DNA of 64,000 nucleotides, taken from the NCBI GenBank assembly GCA_964016875.1, contig OZ024722.1:14762576-14826575 (forward strand). The letters are read 5' to 3'. Both the position numbers and the translations under genes were made by a program. Under the pieces are notes generated by a model. That model was not told the origin of the DNA. It did not search any database and worked only from the letters and a program-made list of their open reading frames with translations. Below, one piece after another: positions 31,981-42,105 of the stretch (positions are counted from its first letter, which is position 1; the number at the start of each line of letters is the position of its first letter). This DNA is from Fallopia convolvulus (lineage: Eukaryota > Streptophyta > Magnoliopsida > Caryophyllales > Polygonaceae).

Positions 31981-34150
31981 TGTAACACCCCATTTTGCAG
32001 ACTTATAATGGGATGTTACCGCCGGTGGACTTGGACTTTCCCTTCCAAGGCCGTTGAAGCTTAAGTGACCGAAATGAATAAAGACATGTTTAAACAACAT
32101 AATCTGATAAAACAGACTATCTTATATTCATAAACATGTTTAAAAGAGTTTACAGCGGAATACATAAAACAGGAATCGTTATTTTTGGAATTACTTTCAA
32201 AATCCTAGAAATGCTTGTGTGGAGACAACACGTCTTCCAAAACTTCCTTTCTTTCTTCTTTCCTTCCTTTCTCGACCTCCTTTCCTTTCCATCCTTCCAT
32301 GGTCTTCAAGCTTGAACTTCTTTAGTCTTTTTCCTATAACCTGATATTTCCATAGAAGACGAAAATACCAGCCGGACGGAACCGGGAAGAAGCAAGGGTA
32401 TTAGTATTCCAAGAGACTAAGCAAGTGAAAGAATAGGGCTTGGTTCTCATGAAAAGACTAGACATGTGGCATCGGGATCCGAACAACAGTCGGTCGATGA
32501 TCCAACAACTAGCGTTTTCAGAAAGAAGTTTAAAGAAATAATAGAATTCAAGATTAAGATAGGACACCAAGTATGTGGCTCCTACAAAATTTAAGAGATT
32601 TGTTGGGAACTATACTACAACACATACAAGAGTCAAAAACATTCGGCTCTTATCCGGACCACAACTAAGTTCATTTAATTTTAGTGCATTGGGCACTTTT
32701 TCTTCTCATAATTCATATAACTATTCACTTCAGTTAAAGACTTTTAAGTTGGCTCGCACATAGCCGGAATACGAAGGACAATATTTCAGACCTCGTATAT
32801 TAGTGCACTTAGCTAGAATGCAAATACCCTTCTTATGGATAGAGCAGGCAGAGTCATGACCCGAGGTATTAAGGAGAACAGTAGGCACATTGCGCGTCAC
32901 TACTTTCTACACATAATACAAAGGTTAGGAGCCGATAACAAGTATACCTCCTAACAAGTTATAAAGAGATAAACGAGTCAAAACCCGATATCCCTGTTTA
33001 TATTAATTTAACATGGAGTAATATTCAGGAGAACAGTAGGCACATTTGCGTCACTACTTTCTACACATAATACATATTTTATAAAGAGATTAGCGAGTCA
33101 AAACCCGTAATCCATGTTCTAAAATTATCCACAACAAAGAGACCCCAAAGGAGAATCTTCAATCATATAAGAGAACAATCAACAGCCCTAAATAGTACTA
33201 ACAGTACGAATAATAATATGAAATAACAAACAGTCGTTAAATCTAAGCAATAAATAAACCTAAGTTCGGTTATTTAGCAAACAAGTGTTCCCAACAATTA
33301 AGATATATTAAACGGAAATAGAAATTCACGTTTAATAAAAAGGGCAAGAGAGAACCGTCCACTTGCCTTATACGAGATAACTCTTCATAAGGCAATTAAT
33401 TCCATCACAAATGACATGTATCCAAGACTCGAGATAATAACATGTTTTCGGGATTTGCTTTTACGCAAACCAAGGCAACATGCAAAATGATGCAACAACG
33501 TCGACATGGGTTGAGGTGGCTCACGCGATGTGCGGGCTAGTGCTAGTGGTCGGCGACTAGTGGCTCATGGCTGAGCAGGGTTGCCGACGAGGCAAAGAAG
33601 AATTGTAATGAAGAAGAAGAATGAAAGAAGGTGGATGAGTAATATGGAAGTGAAAACACGACTTTATATAGAGGGGATGGAAGAAGACAAATACAATTCG
33701 GTTTATATAAGAGATAAAGATCAAGACACGCCAATCTAGAAAATATGGTACAAAAATTGAGGGAGAAAGATAAGCATGACACACATATCTAGAAGATAAG
33801 ATAGGCATGACACGCATATCTAGAACATAAGATAGGCATGGCACACATATCTAGAAGATAAGATAGACATGCACACATATCTAGAAGATAATGGATAAGA
33901 TCAAAACTTTTACACGTCTATCTTCATTTCATTAAGAAACGAGATTAGTTAACGACTAAGAAACAAGTTAATAGATAACTTTGACAACTGGAAGATTTTT
34001 AATACATAAAATCTTAGTAAAAACGAGGTTACCCGAGATTACTTAATAGCTAAGAAATCTCGGCACGAATTTCGAGAAATATTAAAAATCAAGGATATTA
34101 CAATGAAGAATTAAAGTAATATCTTTTTATTAAAAAGAGCGGATATTACA
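31981..34150. mobile_element. Solo LTR-like element (2.2 kb), TSD GGGGG
   Basis: It begins TGTAACACCCC and ends GGATATTACA, with 5-bp flanks GGGGG (31976-31980 and 34151-34155). It interrupts the same LINE frame between SGGSP and IHIDGRL. It shares words with the 28965 element (cgtccacttgcctta near 33356). Internal direct repeat: ggagaacagtaggcacat...ctactttctacacataata at about 32873-32921 and 33029-33075. It also holds a 31-bp tandem array (33767-33884). No coding capacity is recognised. Confidence 0.85.
33767..33884. repeat. Four-copy ~31-bp tandem repeat
   Basis: Units at 33767-33792 (partial), 33793-33823, 33824-33854 and 33855-33884. Each ends catatctag and begins aagataag or aacataag. 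The units differ by a few substitutions and one-base indels. The array lies inside the 2.2-kb solo LTR. Confidence 0.9.
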
Positions 34151-35145
34151 GGGGGAGCCTCCAGAGTCCTTAAGGATGAACCCGAACGAAGCCACGCCAT
34201 ATGCATTCACTACACCATCAAATTCAATTTAATATAGTCCCTCTTGGGTTTAGCCCATTTCTTATGCTTTCTTCTTACTTCACCCCCAATAGTGTGAGTG
34301 CGGGGGGCAGAGGAGTCAGAAGCTCCTGCTTGTTTCCATTCTTTAATCTGGTTTCGGGTAAATTCAACAATGTTATTCGCATTGGTCAGGTTTGTTCCGT
34401 TGTTGCTATCAAAAACTCTCTTATTTCTGGCGAACCATAAGCTCCATCAAGTGTTTATGAGGACTTCCAATTCCTCTTTTGTTAACTTTTTCTTAATTTC
34501 TTCCAGGACCTGATGTGGTTTTTTGTCGTCCAGTGATACCTGGTTAATAATCCGACGGAGTTTTGGGTTTATGGAATTAATGGTTGCCCTTGTAAGAGGG
34601 CATGATATTAGGATGTGGTTTGTATCTTCAACCTGGTTGTTACACGCTTCACAACCTTGCGGAACCGGGACATGGTTAGCCGCAAGCCTAGTCTTAGTCG
34701 GTAGGCCGTTACGAGCTAATTTCCACAGGAAGTTTTTCATTTTGGGAGGGTTGTTTAGCTGGTTAATCCATTCTAGGTTCACCTTTAGATTGTCGAGTGG
34801 GTGGAATACCAACCATTTTTACTTGGTTGCCAGTACAGCCTATCCGGTATTTTATTTATGGGGTTAATGATTTTGGAGATCCTCTCGAGGTCATCTTGAT
34901 TAATAACCTCACTCAGTTTTTCAATGTTCCAGGAATTTTCCTCACGGAGGTACACCTCAATAGGATCCTCCCAATTAATGAGGGTTCCAACATCGGGTTT
35001 TGGGTTGAGGGGACCATTGTTGGTCCAATTGTCTTTCCAAAATCGGATGGTTTTGCCGTCCCCCACTTTCTAGATGAGCCCCTTAATGAACAGGTCTCGT
35101 AGGCCAAATAGCTTGGACCATTTCCATGATGTGTTATGAAAAACC

Positions 35146-37561
35146 ACAATTAGTGAATGGTAAAGAACAATATATATCACATTTAAAGATATTTGGTTGT
35201 GCAGTTTATGTTCCTATTGCTCTATCGCAACACACAAAAATGGGTCCCCAAAGAAGATCGGGAATATATGTTGGTTTTGAATCCTGATCAATTATTAAAT
35301 ATCTCGAACCAACCACTGATGACCTATTTACGACAAGATTTGATGATTGTTGTTTTAATGAAGATGAATTTTCAAATCTTGGTGGAAAAGTGAATAAAGA
35401 AATTACTTGGAATGCTTCATCGTTATCTTATCTTGATTCACGTACAAAAATGTATGAACAAGAAGTACATAAGATTATACATTTGCAGAGTATAGCAAAT
35501 CAATTACCTGACTCATTTACAGATACAAAGAAAGTGACAAAGTCACATGTGCCAATTGTAAATGCCCCTGAAAGGATTGAAATTCCTGTTGGACAAATAG
35601 ATAAGATTCCTGAAAAGGAATATATAGCGCGCCGAAAACGCGGCCGCCCGCCTGGATCAAAAGGTCTAAAACCAAGAAAGAATAGGCGATTGAATAATCC
35701 AAATGAAGCCGTACCGATTTCCTATTCAGGGGGAGAACATGACAAAAATGCCTCCGAAAATCTAGGAAATATGTCAGAAATGAAAACTGTTCCTGATAAG
35801 GACAAAACAGAGAATGTTCCGGACAAAAACAAAATGGAAGTTGTTCCGGATAATGACAAAAGCATTGATAATTACGAAATTTCAGTAAATTATGTCTATT
35901 CTGGAATACAATGGAACGAGAAAGACATTATCCTTGATGAGGTGTTCGCATACTCTGTTGCCACCGAAATAGTGGTTGATGACGATGACATTGAACCACA
36001 AACTATTGATGAGTGTCGTGCTAGACACGATTGGCCAAAATGGAAAGAGGCTATGCAAACTGAACTAAAATCGCTTGAAAAGCGTAATGTTTTTGGTCCA
36101 ATATAGCCTACACCAATGGGATTGAAACCAGTAGGCTATAAATGGGTATTTGTACGAAAGTGTGATGAGAAAAATGAAATTGTGAGATATAAGGCAAGAC
36201 TTGTAGTTCAAGGTTTTTCTCAAGTACCCGGGATAGATTATGAGCAAACATATTTCCCTGTAGTTGATGCAACTACATTAAGATTTTTAATTACCCTAAC
36301 TATTTCAAAGTAACTACAAATGCGACTAATGAATGTCATAACTGCATATTTATATGGATCACTTGATAATGATATTTACATGAAGGTTCCTGAAGGATTA
36401 AAACTACCCAAGGTATATAAAGCAAAATCTCGGGAAATATTTTCTATAAAATTACAAAGATCATTATATGGTCTAAAACAATCTGGAATGATGTGGTACA
36501 ACAAGCTTAATGAATATCTTCTTAAAGAAGGATATCAAAATGATACCGTTTGTCCATGTATTTTCATCAAACGATCCAAAAATAGATTCGTTATTATTGC
36601 AGTATATGTTGATGATTTAAATATTATCGGTACATCCGATGAACTTGAAAATGCTGCAAAATACTTGATGAAAGAATTTGAAATGAAAGATCTTGGAAGA
36701 ACCAAATTTTATCTCGGTTTACAAATTGAACATTTAAAGGATGGAATTTTCATTCATCAAACAAATTAGAACAAGAAAATTTTGAAAAGGTTCTACGTGG
36801 ATAAAGCACATCCATTGAGTTCACCATGATAGTTCGTTCTCTTAGTATACAAGATGATCAATTCAGACCTCGAGAAGATGATGAAGAAATTCTTGGTCCT
36901 GAAGTCTCCTACCTAAGTGCAAATGGTGCATTAATGTATCTCGCAAACAATACAAGACCGGATATTGATTTTGTTGTAAGCTTGTTATCAAGATACAACT
37001 CATCACCAACAATATGAAACAGAATTAAACATGTGTTTCGATACCTACGAGGTACTCTTGACCTTGGGTTATATTATCATAGAAATGCAAATGCTACTCT
37101 TGTTGAATACGCAGACGCAGGATATCTATCAGATCCGCACAAAGTAAAATCTCGAAATGGTTATGTATTCACGTATGGAGATACAACGATATCATGGAAG
37201 TCAACAAAGCAAACGCTTACTGCTATATCATCAAACCATGCAAAATTAATTGCTCTTTATGAAGCCTGAAGAGAATGTGTTTGGTTAAGGTCAATGATTG
37301 GATATATACAAAAAGAATGCAAAATAAGATCAATTGCAGATAATCCAACAATGATATATGAAGACAATTCTGCATGTGTCACACAAGTCAAAGAGGGATA
37401 CATCAAAGGAGATTGGACGAAGCACATTTCACCAAAGTTGTTCTCAACTCATGGTCTAGAGAAAGGAGGACAAGATTGAAATGCAGCAAATCCGATCAAG
37501 TGAAAATGTTGTAGATTTGTTCACAAAATCCTTACAACCCAAGAAGGTTTTTAATGAGACA
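35146..37561 (+). pseudogene. Copia element 3 pol remnant
   Basis: In order: the tail of integrase (HLKIFGCAVYVPIALSQHTK, YVGFE), the variable region with an AT-hook-like basic run RRKRGRPPGSKG (about 35627-35662), RT (GYKWVFVRKCDEKNEIVRYK, IDYEQTYFPVV, QRSLYGLKQSGMMWYNKL, catalytic YVDDLNIIG at about 36605), and RNase H (YADAGYLSDPHK, ISWKSTKQTLTAISSNHAK). Stops at about 36103, 36312 and 36767 and later frame changes break it. The first RT motif reads LQMRLMNVITAYLYGSL, where family members have D-V-x-x-A-F-L-x-G, so key residues are altered. Confidence 0.92.
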
Positions 37562-37701
37562 ATATTATAAAAGTGTATAAGATAAGTTGTACTCTTTTTC
37601 CTTGTGCTATGGTTTTTATCCCACTGGGTTTTTCCTAGCCAGGTTTTTAATGGGGCATCATATGTATAACCCCGAATAAAAGGTGAATATTTAAGGGGGA
37701 G

Positions 37702-37954
37702 TGTTATGAGATAACTATGGGTGAATGATTCATCCCTTTTGTATTATTCATAATTTGTACTTAGTAATTTTTAGCATATACAGCTTGATAGCTATACAGC
37801 TTGACGGCTCTTACGGCCTTCAAACAAATAGTACATATACGGTAAGCTTAAGCCAAAACTTCAACCTTATAAATAATATGTACATATCAAAGTAATACAA
37901 TCAAGCAAAAATCATATCTGAGTTTATAAATTTTTCTCCTAAATTCTCACAACA
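37702..37954 (+). repeat. Copia element 3, 3' LTR
   Basis: 253 bp matching 27784-28036, preceded by the polypurine tract ttaagggggag and followed by the duplication attac at 37955-37959. Confidence 0.95.
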
Positions 37955-37959
37955 ATTAC

Positions 37960-38234
37960 ACTCATTTTAATACTTCAAACACGTAAAAAATTTTGAAAAT
38001 TTGTATGGACCATCATGTTACTTATCCTTTTTTTCATTGCATTTTCCCTTGAAATTTGGGACAAAGATAAAAGGGTGGGGCTACCGTAAAAAGATAAAGA
38101 GGAAGAAGGGCCACATGAGCAGCTAGCTATCAGCTTCATCCATGAGAGATAGATAGAGGAGCCCTGTGAATCCTCCACGTCCACACTCCACTCACCACAT
38201 CCTTCCAATTTATCTTCTCCATCAGCCCCCCTAA
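37960..38234 (+). promoter_or_regulatory. Probable Lhcb4 promoter/leader, displaced
   Basis: This is the stretch between copia 3 and the Harbinger element. It contains aaagataaag (about 38090) and gagatagatagagg (38147-38160), GATA-type words common in light-regulated promoters, and ctccacgtccacac (38184-38197) with a CACGT-like core. Pyrimidine-rich sequence near the right edge looks like leader. It would originally have been about 45 bp from the Lhcb4 ATG but is now 1.15 kb away. No convincing TATA box was seen. Confidence 0.45.
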
Positions 38235-39341
38235 GAGCATGTGCTATGAAGGGGATTTTCAATCCTCTCTTCATTTTCTCTCTCCTCACCTCCTTTTGAC
38301 ACCTCACCTACCCTATATTTTACCTCACTCTTTCCTCTTTCTCTATATTCACCCACAACAATGAGAATCATTTCTTCTCCTCTCTTCCAATTTTTTATAC
38401 ATATGTCTTATCACATACTCATATTATCAATTTATGATTTATTCACTCCTTATGATTTTAATTAATTAATAAATTAATTTAACATTCAATAAAAAATATA
38501 TATTACTTATGACAAACAACAACATAAAATAAGACGTAAAATGAAAACATTAAGCATAAATAACAACATTATTGTCATAAGAATTTAATCACAATCCGAT
38601 TCCGATGCCAAATCCTTAAACTTCTCCCAAATGTGATCGACCAAGTCGTTCTTTAGAGTCGTATGCATTTCTTTATTTCTAACCTCCTCCCTCCAAGCCA
38701 TAAATCTTCTTAGAGACCGATCATTATAGCGTCCACGTGTCATATTGAATGTCTCGTTATCATTTCTTATTGATGATCCAACAATATTTTCGGGTTGATC
38801 TTGGGCAAATTCACTCGGGTCTTTATAATTTCGATACGTATCTCGCTCGTCTTCCACGATCATATTATGCATGATGATACATGCCATCATTAAAAAAAAT
38901 GTCATATTTTTAATATTATTGTTTTCAATTTATTAATGCTTAATTGTAATAAAAATAAATGATTGTAGTTGATAGATGAAAAAGATATGCAATATTAGGT
39001 CCAATTTATAGACAAAAAAAAATTGCAAGAATTATTTTTTTTTTTTAAAATATCATCTTTAAAATATTTTTATTTGTAATTTGTTAATGCTAAATTGTAT
39101 TTAAAATAAATGAATGTAGTTGATTATAAGAGACACATGTCAAATTTTGATTGGGTGAATATGGAGAGGAATGCACAAAAGTCAATGTGCACATTCCTCT
39201 ACCCATAGAGGAATTCACCCCATTCCTCTCTTAGGAGAGGATCCTCTCTTCCAACCCACATCCAAATAGATCCTCATTTTGAATAAAAAATGAGTAAAAA
39301 AAGGAAGAAAGGATTACCAATCCCCTTCATAGCACATGCTC
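38235..39341. mobile_element. PIF/Harbinger transposon, internally deleted
   Basis: A 1107-bp element with perfect 23-bp terminal inverted repeats (38235-38257 and 39319-39341, beginning gagcatgtgctatgaagg), flanked by the TAA target duplication typical of PIF/Harbinger (38232-38234 and 39342-39344). Inside is only the 3' end of a transposase gene (38585-38905, - strand). Near-terminal words tcctctc/gagagga recur. It is nonautonomous. It lies between the presumed Lhcb4 promoter and start codon. Confidence 0.95.
38585..38905 (-). pseudogene. Harbinger transposase C-terminal fragment
   Basis: 106 codons. The start reads MMACIIMHNMIVEDERD, matching the closing block of plant PIF/Harbinger DDE nucleases (DDE_Tnp_4), where C(V/I)ILHNMIVEDE follows the catalytic acidic residues. 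The rest (RYNDRSLRRFMAWREEVRNKEMH, LVDHIWEKF) is the usual tail. The catalytic DDE core is absent, so it cannot catalyse transposition. It must be mobilised in trans, if at all. Confidence 0.88.
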
Positions 39342-39386
39342 TAAATCCCCAACATTCCTTCCTCCCCCAAATCAACCCTAAAAAGA

Positions 39387-40935
39387 ATGGCCTCTTCCGC
39401 CGTCACAACCACCGCCTTCCTCGGCACCCGCCTCCCCGACCTGAAATCCTCCGGATCCGGCAAATTCAAGGCCCTCTTCAGCTTCGCCACCAAGAAAAAA
39501 TCGCCCAAGAAGAAGTCCTCGCTGCTGCTCGTCCCCGAAGGCGACCGCCTCGTCTGGTTCCCCGGCGCCCAGCCGCCCGAATGGCTCGACGGCTCCATGG
39601 TCGGCGACCGGGGCTTCGACCCGTTCGGGCTCGGTAAGCCCGCCGAGTACTTGCAGTTCGATTACGACGGTCTGGACCAGAATCTAGCTAAGAACGTTGT
39701 CGGGGATATCACCGGGACCCGAATTGAGGATTCCCAGCTCAATCCGACGCCGTTTCAGCCTTATACTGAGGTTTTTGGGATCCAGAGGTTTAGGGAATGC
39801 GAGGTTATTCATGGCAGGTGGGCCATGCTTGCTACCCTTGGCTCCCTCGCCGTCGAGGCTCTCACCGGCGTTGCTTGGCAGGATGCCGGCAAGGTATTTT
39901 TCTATGTGAATTTATAAAATAAAATGTGGGTTTTGTTTGAAAGAAAATGGTCTTATTTGTTAAAAAATTGTTTATTTCTTGAGTTAATTAGCTTTATGTT
40001 GCTCATAGGTAACCAAAAAAAAAAAAAAAAAAACTAGATTGCACAATAGTATATCTTGGAGATCAATGATAAACTACTCCAAGATTTCGGCTTGTGCATA
40101 CATGGAAGCAATCCTATTAAAGTTGGGTTCATCTTCAATGCGTAGGCTATGAAGATGTACCTGTATTACTTAAATAGGATCATATATTTTCCTATTGACA
40201 ACCAATATATGCATGATTTTCAAAGCCAGTTCTTTTGTTCTTCTAGGGCAGAAATTATATGCATTGAAAAGTGTGAGGAAATATGCATATGTTGTTGACA
40301 ATTGAAATCAAGAATTGCACAAATAGTATATCTTGGAGATCAATGATAAACTACTCCAAGATTTCGGCTTGTGCATACATAGAAGCAATCCTATTAAAAT
40401 TGGGTTCGTCTTCAATGCCTAGGCTATGAAGATGTACCTGTATTACTTAAATAGGATCATACATTTTCCTATTGAAATATATGCAGGATTTTCAAAGCCT
40501 TTTCTGAAAACTATAAGATAAAAATGCCATGGATATGTAAAAAAATATATACTATTGTTGATTTTATTGTTCCACTTTCAGGTTGAATTGATTGAAGGAT
40601 CATCATACCTAGGCCTAAAGCTTCCATTCTCCCTGACCGCACTAATCTGGATCGAGGTAATTCTCGTTGGATACATTGAATTCCAAAGAAACGCCGAACT
40701 CGACCCAGAAAAGAGGCTCTACCCCGGTGGCAAGTTTTTTGACCCCCTTGGATTAGCTGAGGACCCTGAGAAAAGGCTTAGGCTTCAGCTAGCTGAGATC
40801 AAGCACTCTCGCTTAGCCATGATTGCCTTCCTCGGCTTTGCTATTCAGGCAGCTGCTACTGGACAGGGTCCACTCAGCAATGCAGCTGCCTTCTTGAGCG
40901 ACCCTTCCAACAATATCCTCAAAACTTTCTCCTAA
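39387..40935 (+). CDS. LHCB4: Chlorophyll a/b-binding protein CP29 (Lhcb4)
   Basis: Minor monomeric antenna of photosystem II, placed between the LHCII trimers and the core in the thylakoid membrane, and transferring excitation energy. Exons 39387-39893 and 40582-40935, joined in phase 0 through a GT/AG intron, give 286 residues, the usual CP29 length. A basic plastid transit region (1-45) is followed by DRLVWFPGAQPPEWLDGS. The CP29-specific insert is GLGKPAEYLQFDYDGLDQNL. Helix B is ECEVIHGRWAMLATLG, helix C is LTALIWIEVILVGYIEFQR, and helix A is AEIKHSRLAMIAFLGFAIQA; the Glu-Arg chlorophyll-binding pairs are intact. The C-terminal tail (GPLSNAAAFLSDPSNN) diverges from Lhcb4.1-type tails as I remember them, with no Trp. 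The ATG is chosen as the first in frame, with good context (agaatggc). A Harbinger element lies 45 bp upstream. Confidence 0.96.
40037..40227. repeat. Lhcb4 intron duplication, copy A
   Basis: First copy of a ~190-bp direct repeat within the Lhcb4 intron, sharing gatcaatgataaactactcc, gatttcggcttgtgcataca and atgaagatgtacctgtatta with copy B. About eight substitutions and small indels separate them by eye. Confidence 0.93.
40312..40499. repeat. Lhcb4 intron duplication, copy B
   Basis: Second copy, 84 bases after the first. It ends in ttttcaaagcc like copy A and lies about 80 bp before the intron acceptor, so branch-point and acceptor signals are just outside the repeat. Confidence 0.93.
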
Positions 40936-41548
40936 ATTGCCACACCCTTTTCCCAACTCCTGTTATATGTTGATATGTATACTACATCACTACCATAACC
41001 AATTTCTTCATTATTCCCCATGAGAAGATGTGTATCCGGTTATGAATTCTTATGAACTTCTATATATACTTTCTCTACTGTTTACACTTTTTGATATAGA
41101 ACGAAAGCTTATATATGGATGCAAATAAGTTAGAATTGATCCTTTAGTTTTCGTCAATTTTATCATGAATTTTGTGGTTGTGGTTGCCCCTAGTCCATTT
41201 GATATTTGAACCTATGTATACGGGAAACTATCAATTCCATAATTTTACCCTAAGGAACGAGTTTCCGTTTCTTGAAATGCTGCCCTATTAAGAGTTTGAA
41301 GGAAACATAGCTTTGAACTAATGAGTTACGGCCAAGATGATAGCTGCTTTCAATTTGCCTGCATATAACCCCAGAACTCTGAACTTGCTCTTGTGCTTGT
41401 GGCTGCTGGAATTGATCCTTAAATTTGATTTCAAATCCATGAAGCAATTGCTTGTCAATCAGCACAATTAGACTAACGTATATCAATCTCAGGCATCAGA
41501 TAAGACAACAACAGTAATGTGTCAATCAGGCAAACATTGAAACCCTAA
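40936..41548. other. Convergent intergenic region, Lhcb4 / NUDX1-like
   Basis: The two genes point towards each other, so both 3' UTRs should lie here. No third gene is supported, and an open frame on the - strand near 41250-41486 has no recognisable motif. Confidence 0.5.
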
Positions 41549-42105
41549 TCAAGTGAGATTGCGGAAGGGATCGAGTCCAGAACGAACTATTTTCTCAAGA
41601 GGGCGAAACAGAGGAGTTGGTAGGTTATCCCAATCGTACCAATCCCAGCCGTCGCATTTATCGGGCTCCATGTTCATCGGCACCTGCTCGGATTCTCCTC
41701 CGCAGAGCACTGCGCGCATGAGAATGGTGACGAAGTGCGACGGCTCGGCGGAATCGGAGATGATGTTGTCGGTGACCGTAAGCAGCTCAATCCTCTCGAT
41801 TTCTAGCCCCGTCTCCTCCCTCACCTCCCTGATCGCGCACTCCTCGAAGCTCTCCCCTGGATCAACAGCAATCGAAGGATTTAAGTGAGATTCCGACGCA
41901 AACAACTCGATCTTTCTCTTTTTAAAATTTAAACTTAAAAGGAGGGAGAAATTTGACCGAATTCGAGGCGGCCGCCGGGGAGAGCGAAGGTGGATGCGCC
42001 GATGGATGATCGGCGACGCCCTAACAGCACTTTATTGCCGTCTTTCAAGAGGAAAACAGCCACTGCCACTCTCGGCGCTGGAGGATCAACTTTCGTATGC
42101 TCCAT
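41549..42105 (-). CDS. Nudix hydrolase, NUDX1-like
   Basis: A small Nudix hydrolase of about 151 residues. Plant NUDX1 enzymes hydrolyse nucleoside or prenyl diphosphates (oxidised dGTP, or isopentenyl/geranyl diphosphate, depending on the member). Exon 1 is 42105-41958 (ATG at 42103-42105; VAVAVFLLKDGNKVLLGRRR, STFALPGGRLEFG). Exon 2 is 41856-41549. The 101-bp GT/AG intron falls inside the Nudix box after GGRLEF, in phase 1. The rejoined box fits G-x5-E-x7-R-E-U-x-E-E-x-G-U exactly (the catalytic part in exon 2 reads REVREETGL). The C-terminal WDWYDWDNLPTPLFRPLEK is diagnostic for the NUDX1 clade. No targeting peptide is evident, so it is probably cytosolic. Confidence 0.94.

Larger units (their letters stand above)
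28671..35145 (-). pseudogene. L1 LINE fragment in three pieces
   Basis: Segments 34151-35145, 31862-31980 and 28671-28964 read continuously on the - strand once the two intervening elements are removed. They give the C-terminal half of ORF2: GDGKTIRFWKDNW and the zf-RVT region (NFLWKLARNGLPTKTRLA, CEACNNQVEDTNHILISCPL), then an RNase H domain (LKDSGGSPIHIDGRL ... ISETIALRQGLLEA ... RIQI + EGDNLQLVKAV ... VYRECNSMADFIA). The 3' tail appears as a T-run at about 28671-28677. An in-frame stop precedes KVGDGKTIRFW. Endonuclease and RT core are absent (5' truncation or deletion at ~35145). No flanking duplication was found. Confidence 0.9.
27784..37954 (+). mobile_element. Ty1/copia retrotransposon with nested elements
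   Basis: The outer element is 10,171 bp, bounded by the 5-bp duplication ATTAC (27779-27783 and 37955-37959) with 253-bp LTRs (27784-28036 and 37702-37954). The putative primer site cgttatcaacacgag follows the 5' LTR, and the polypurine tract aagggggag precedes the 3' LTR. Gag through the first part of integrase is missing: a LINE carrying two further elements occupies 28671-35145. The remaining pol (35146-37561) is decayed. It cannot move autonomously. Confidence 0.95.

Noticed and set aside
33767..33884. CRISPR-like repeat array
   Set aside because: Units are directly adjacent and degenerate with no unique spacers; this is plant LTR DNA.
35620..35670. AT-hook-like RRKRGRPPGSKG as a chromatin protein
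   Set aside because: It lies in frame within copia pol between integrase and RT, the variable linker of such elements.
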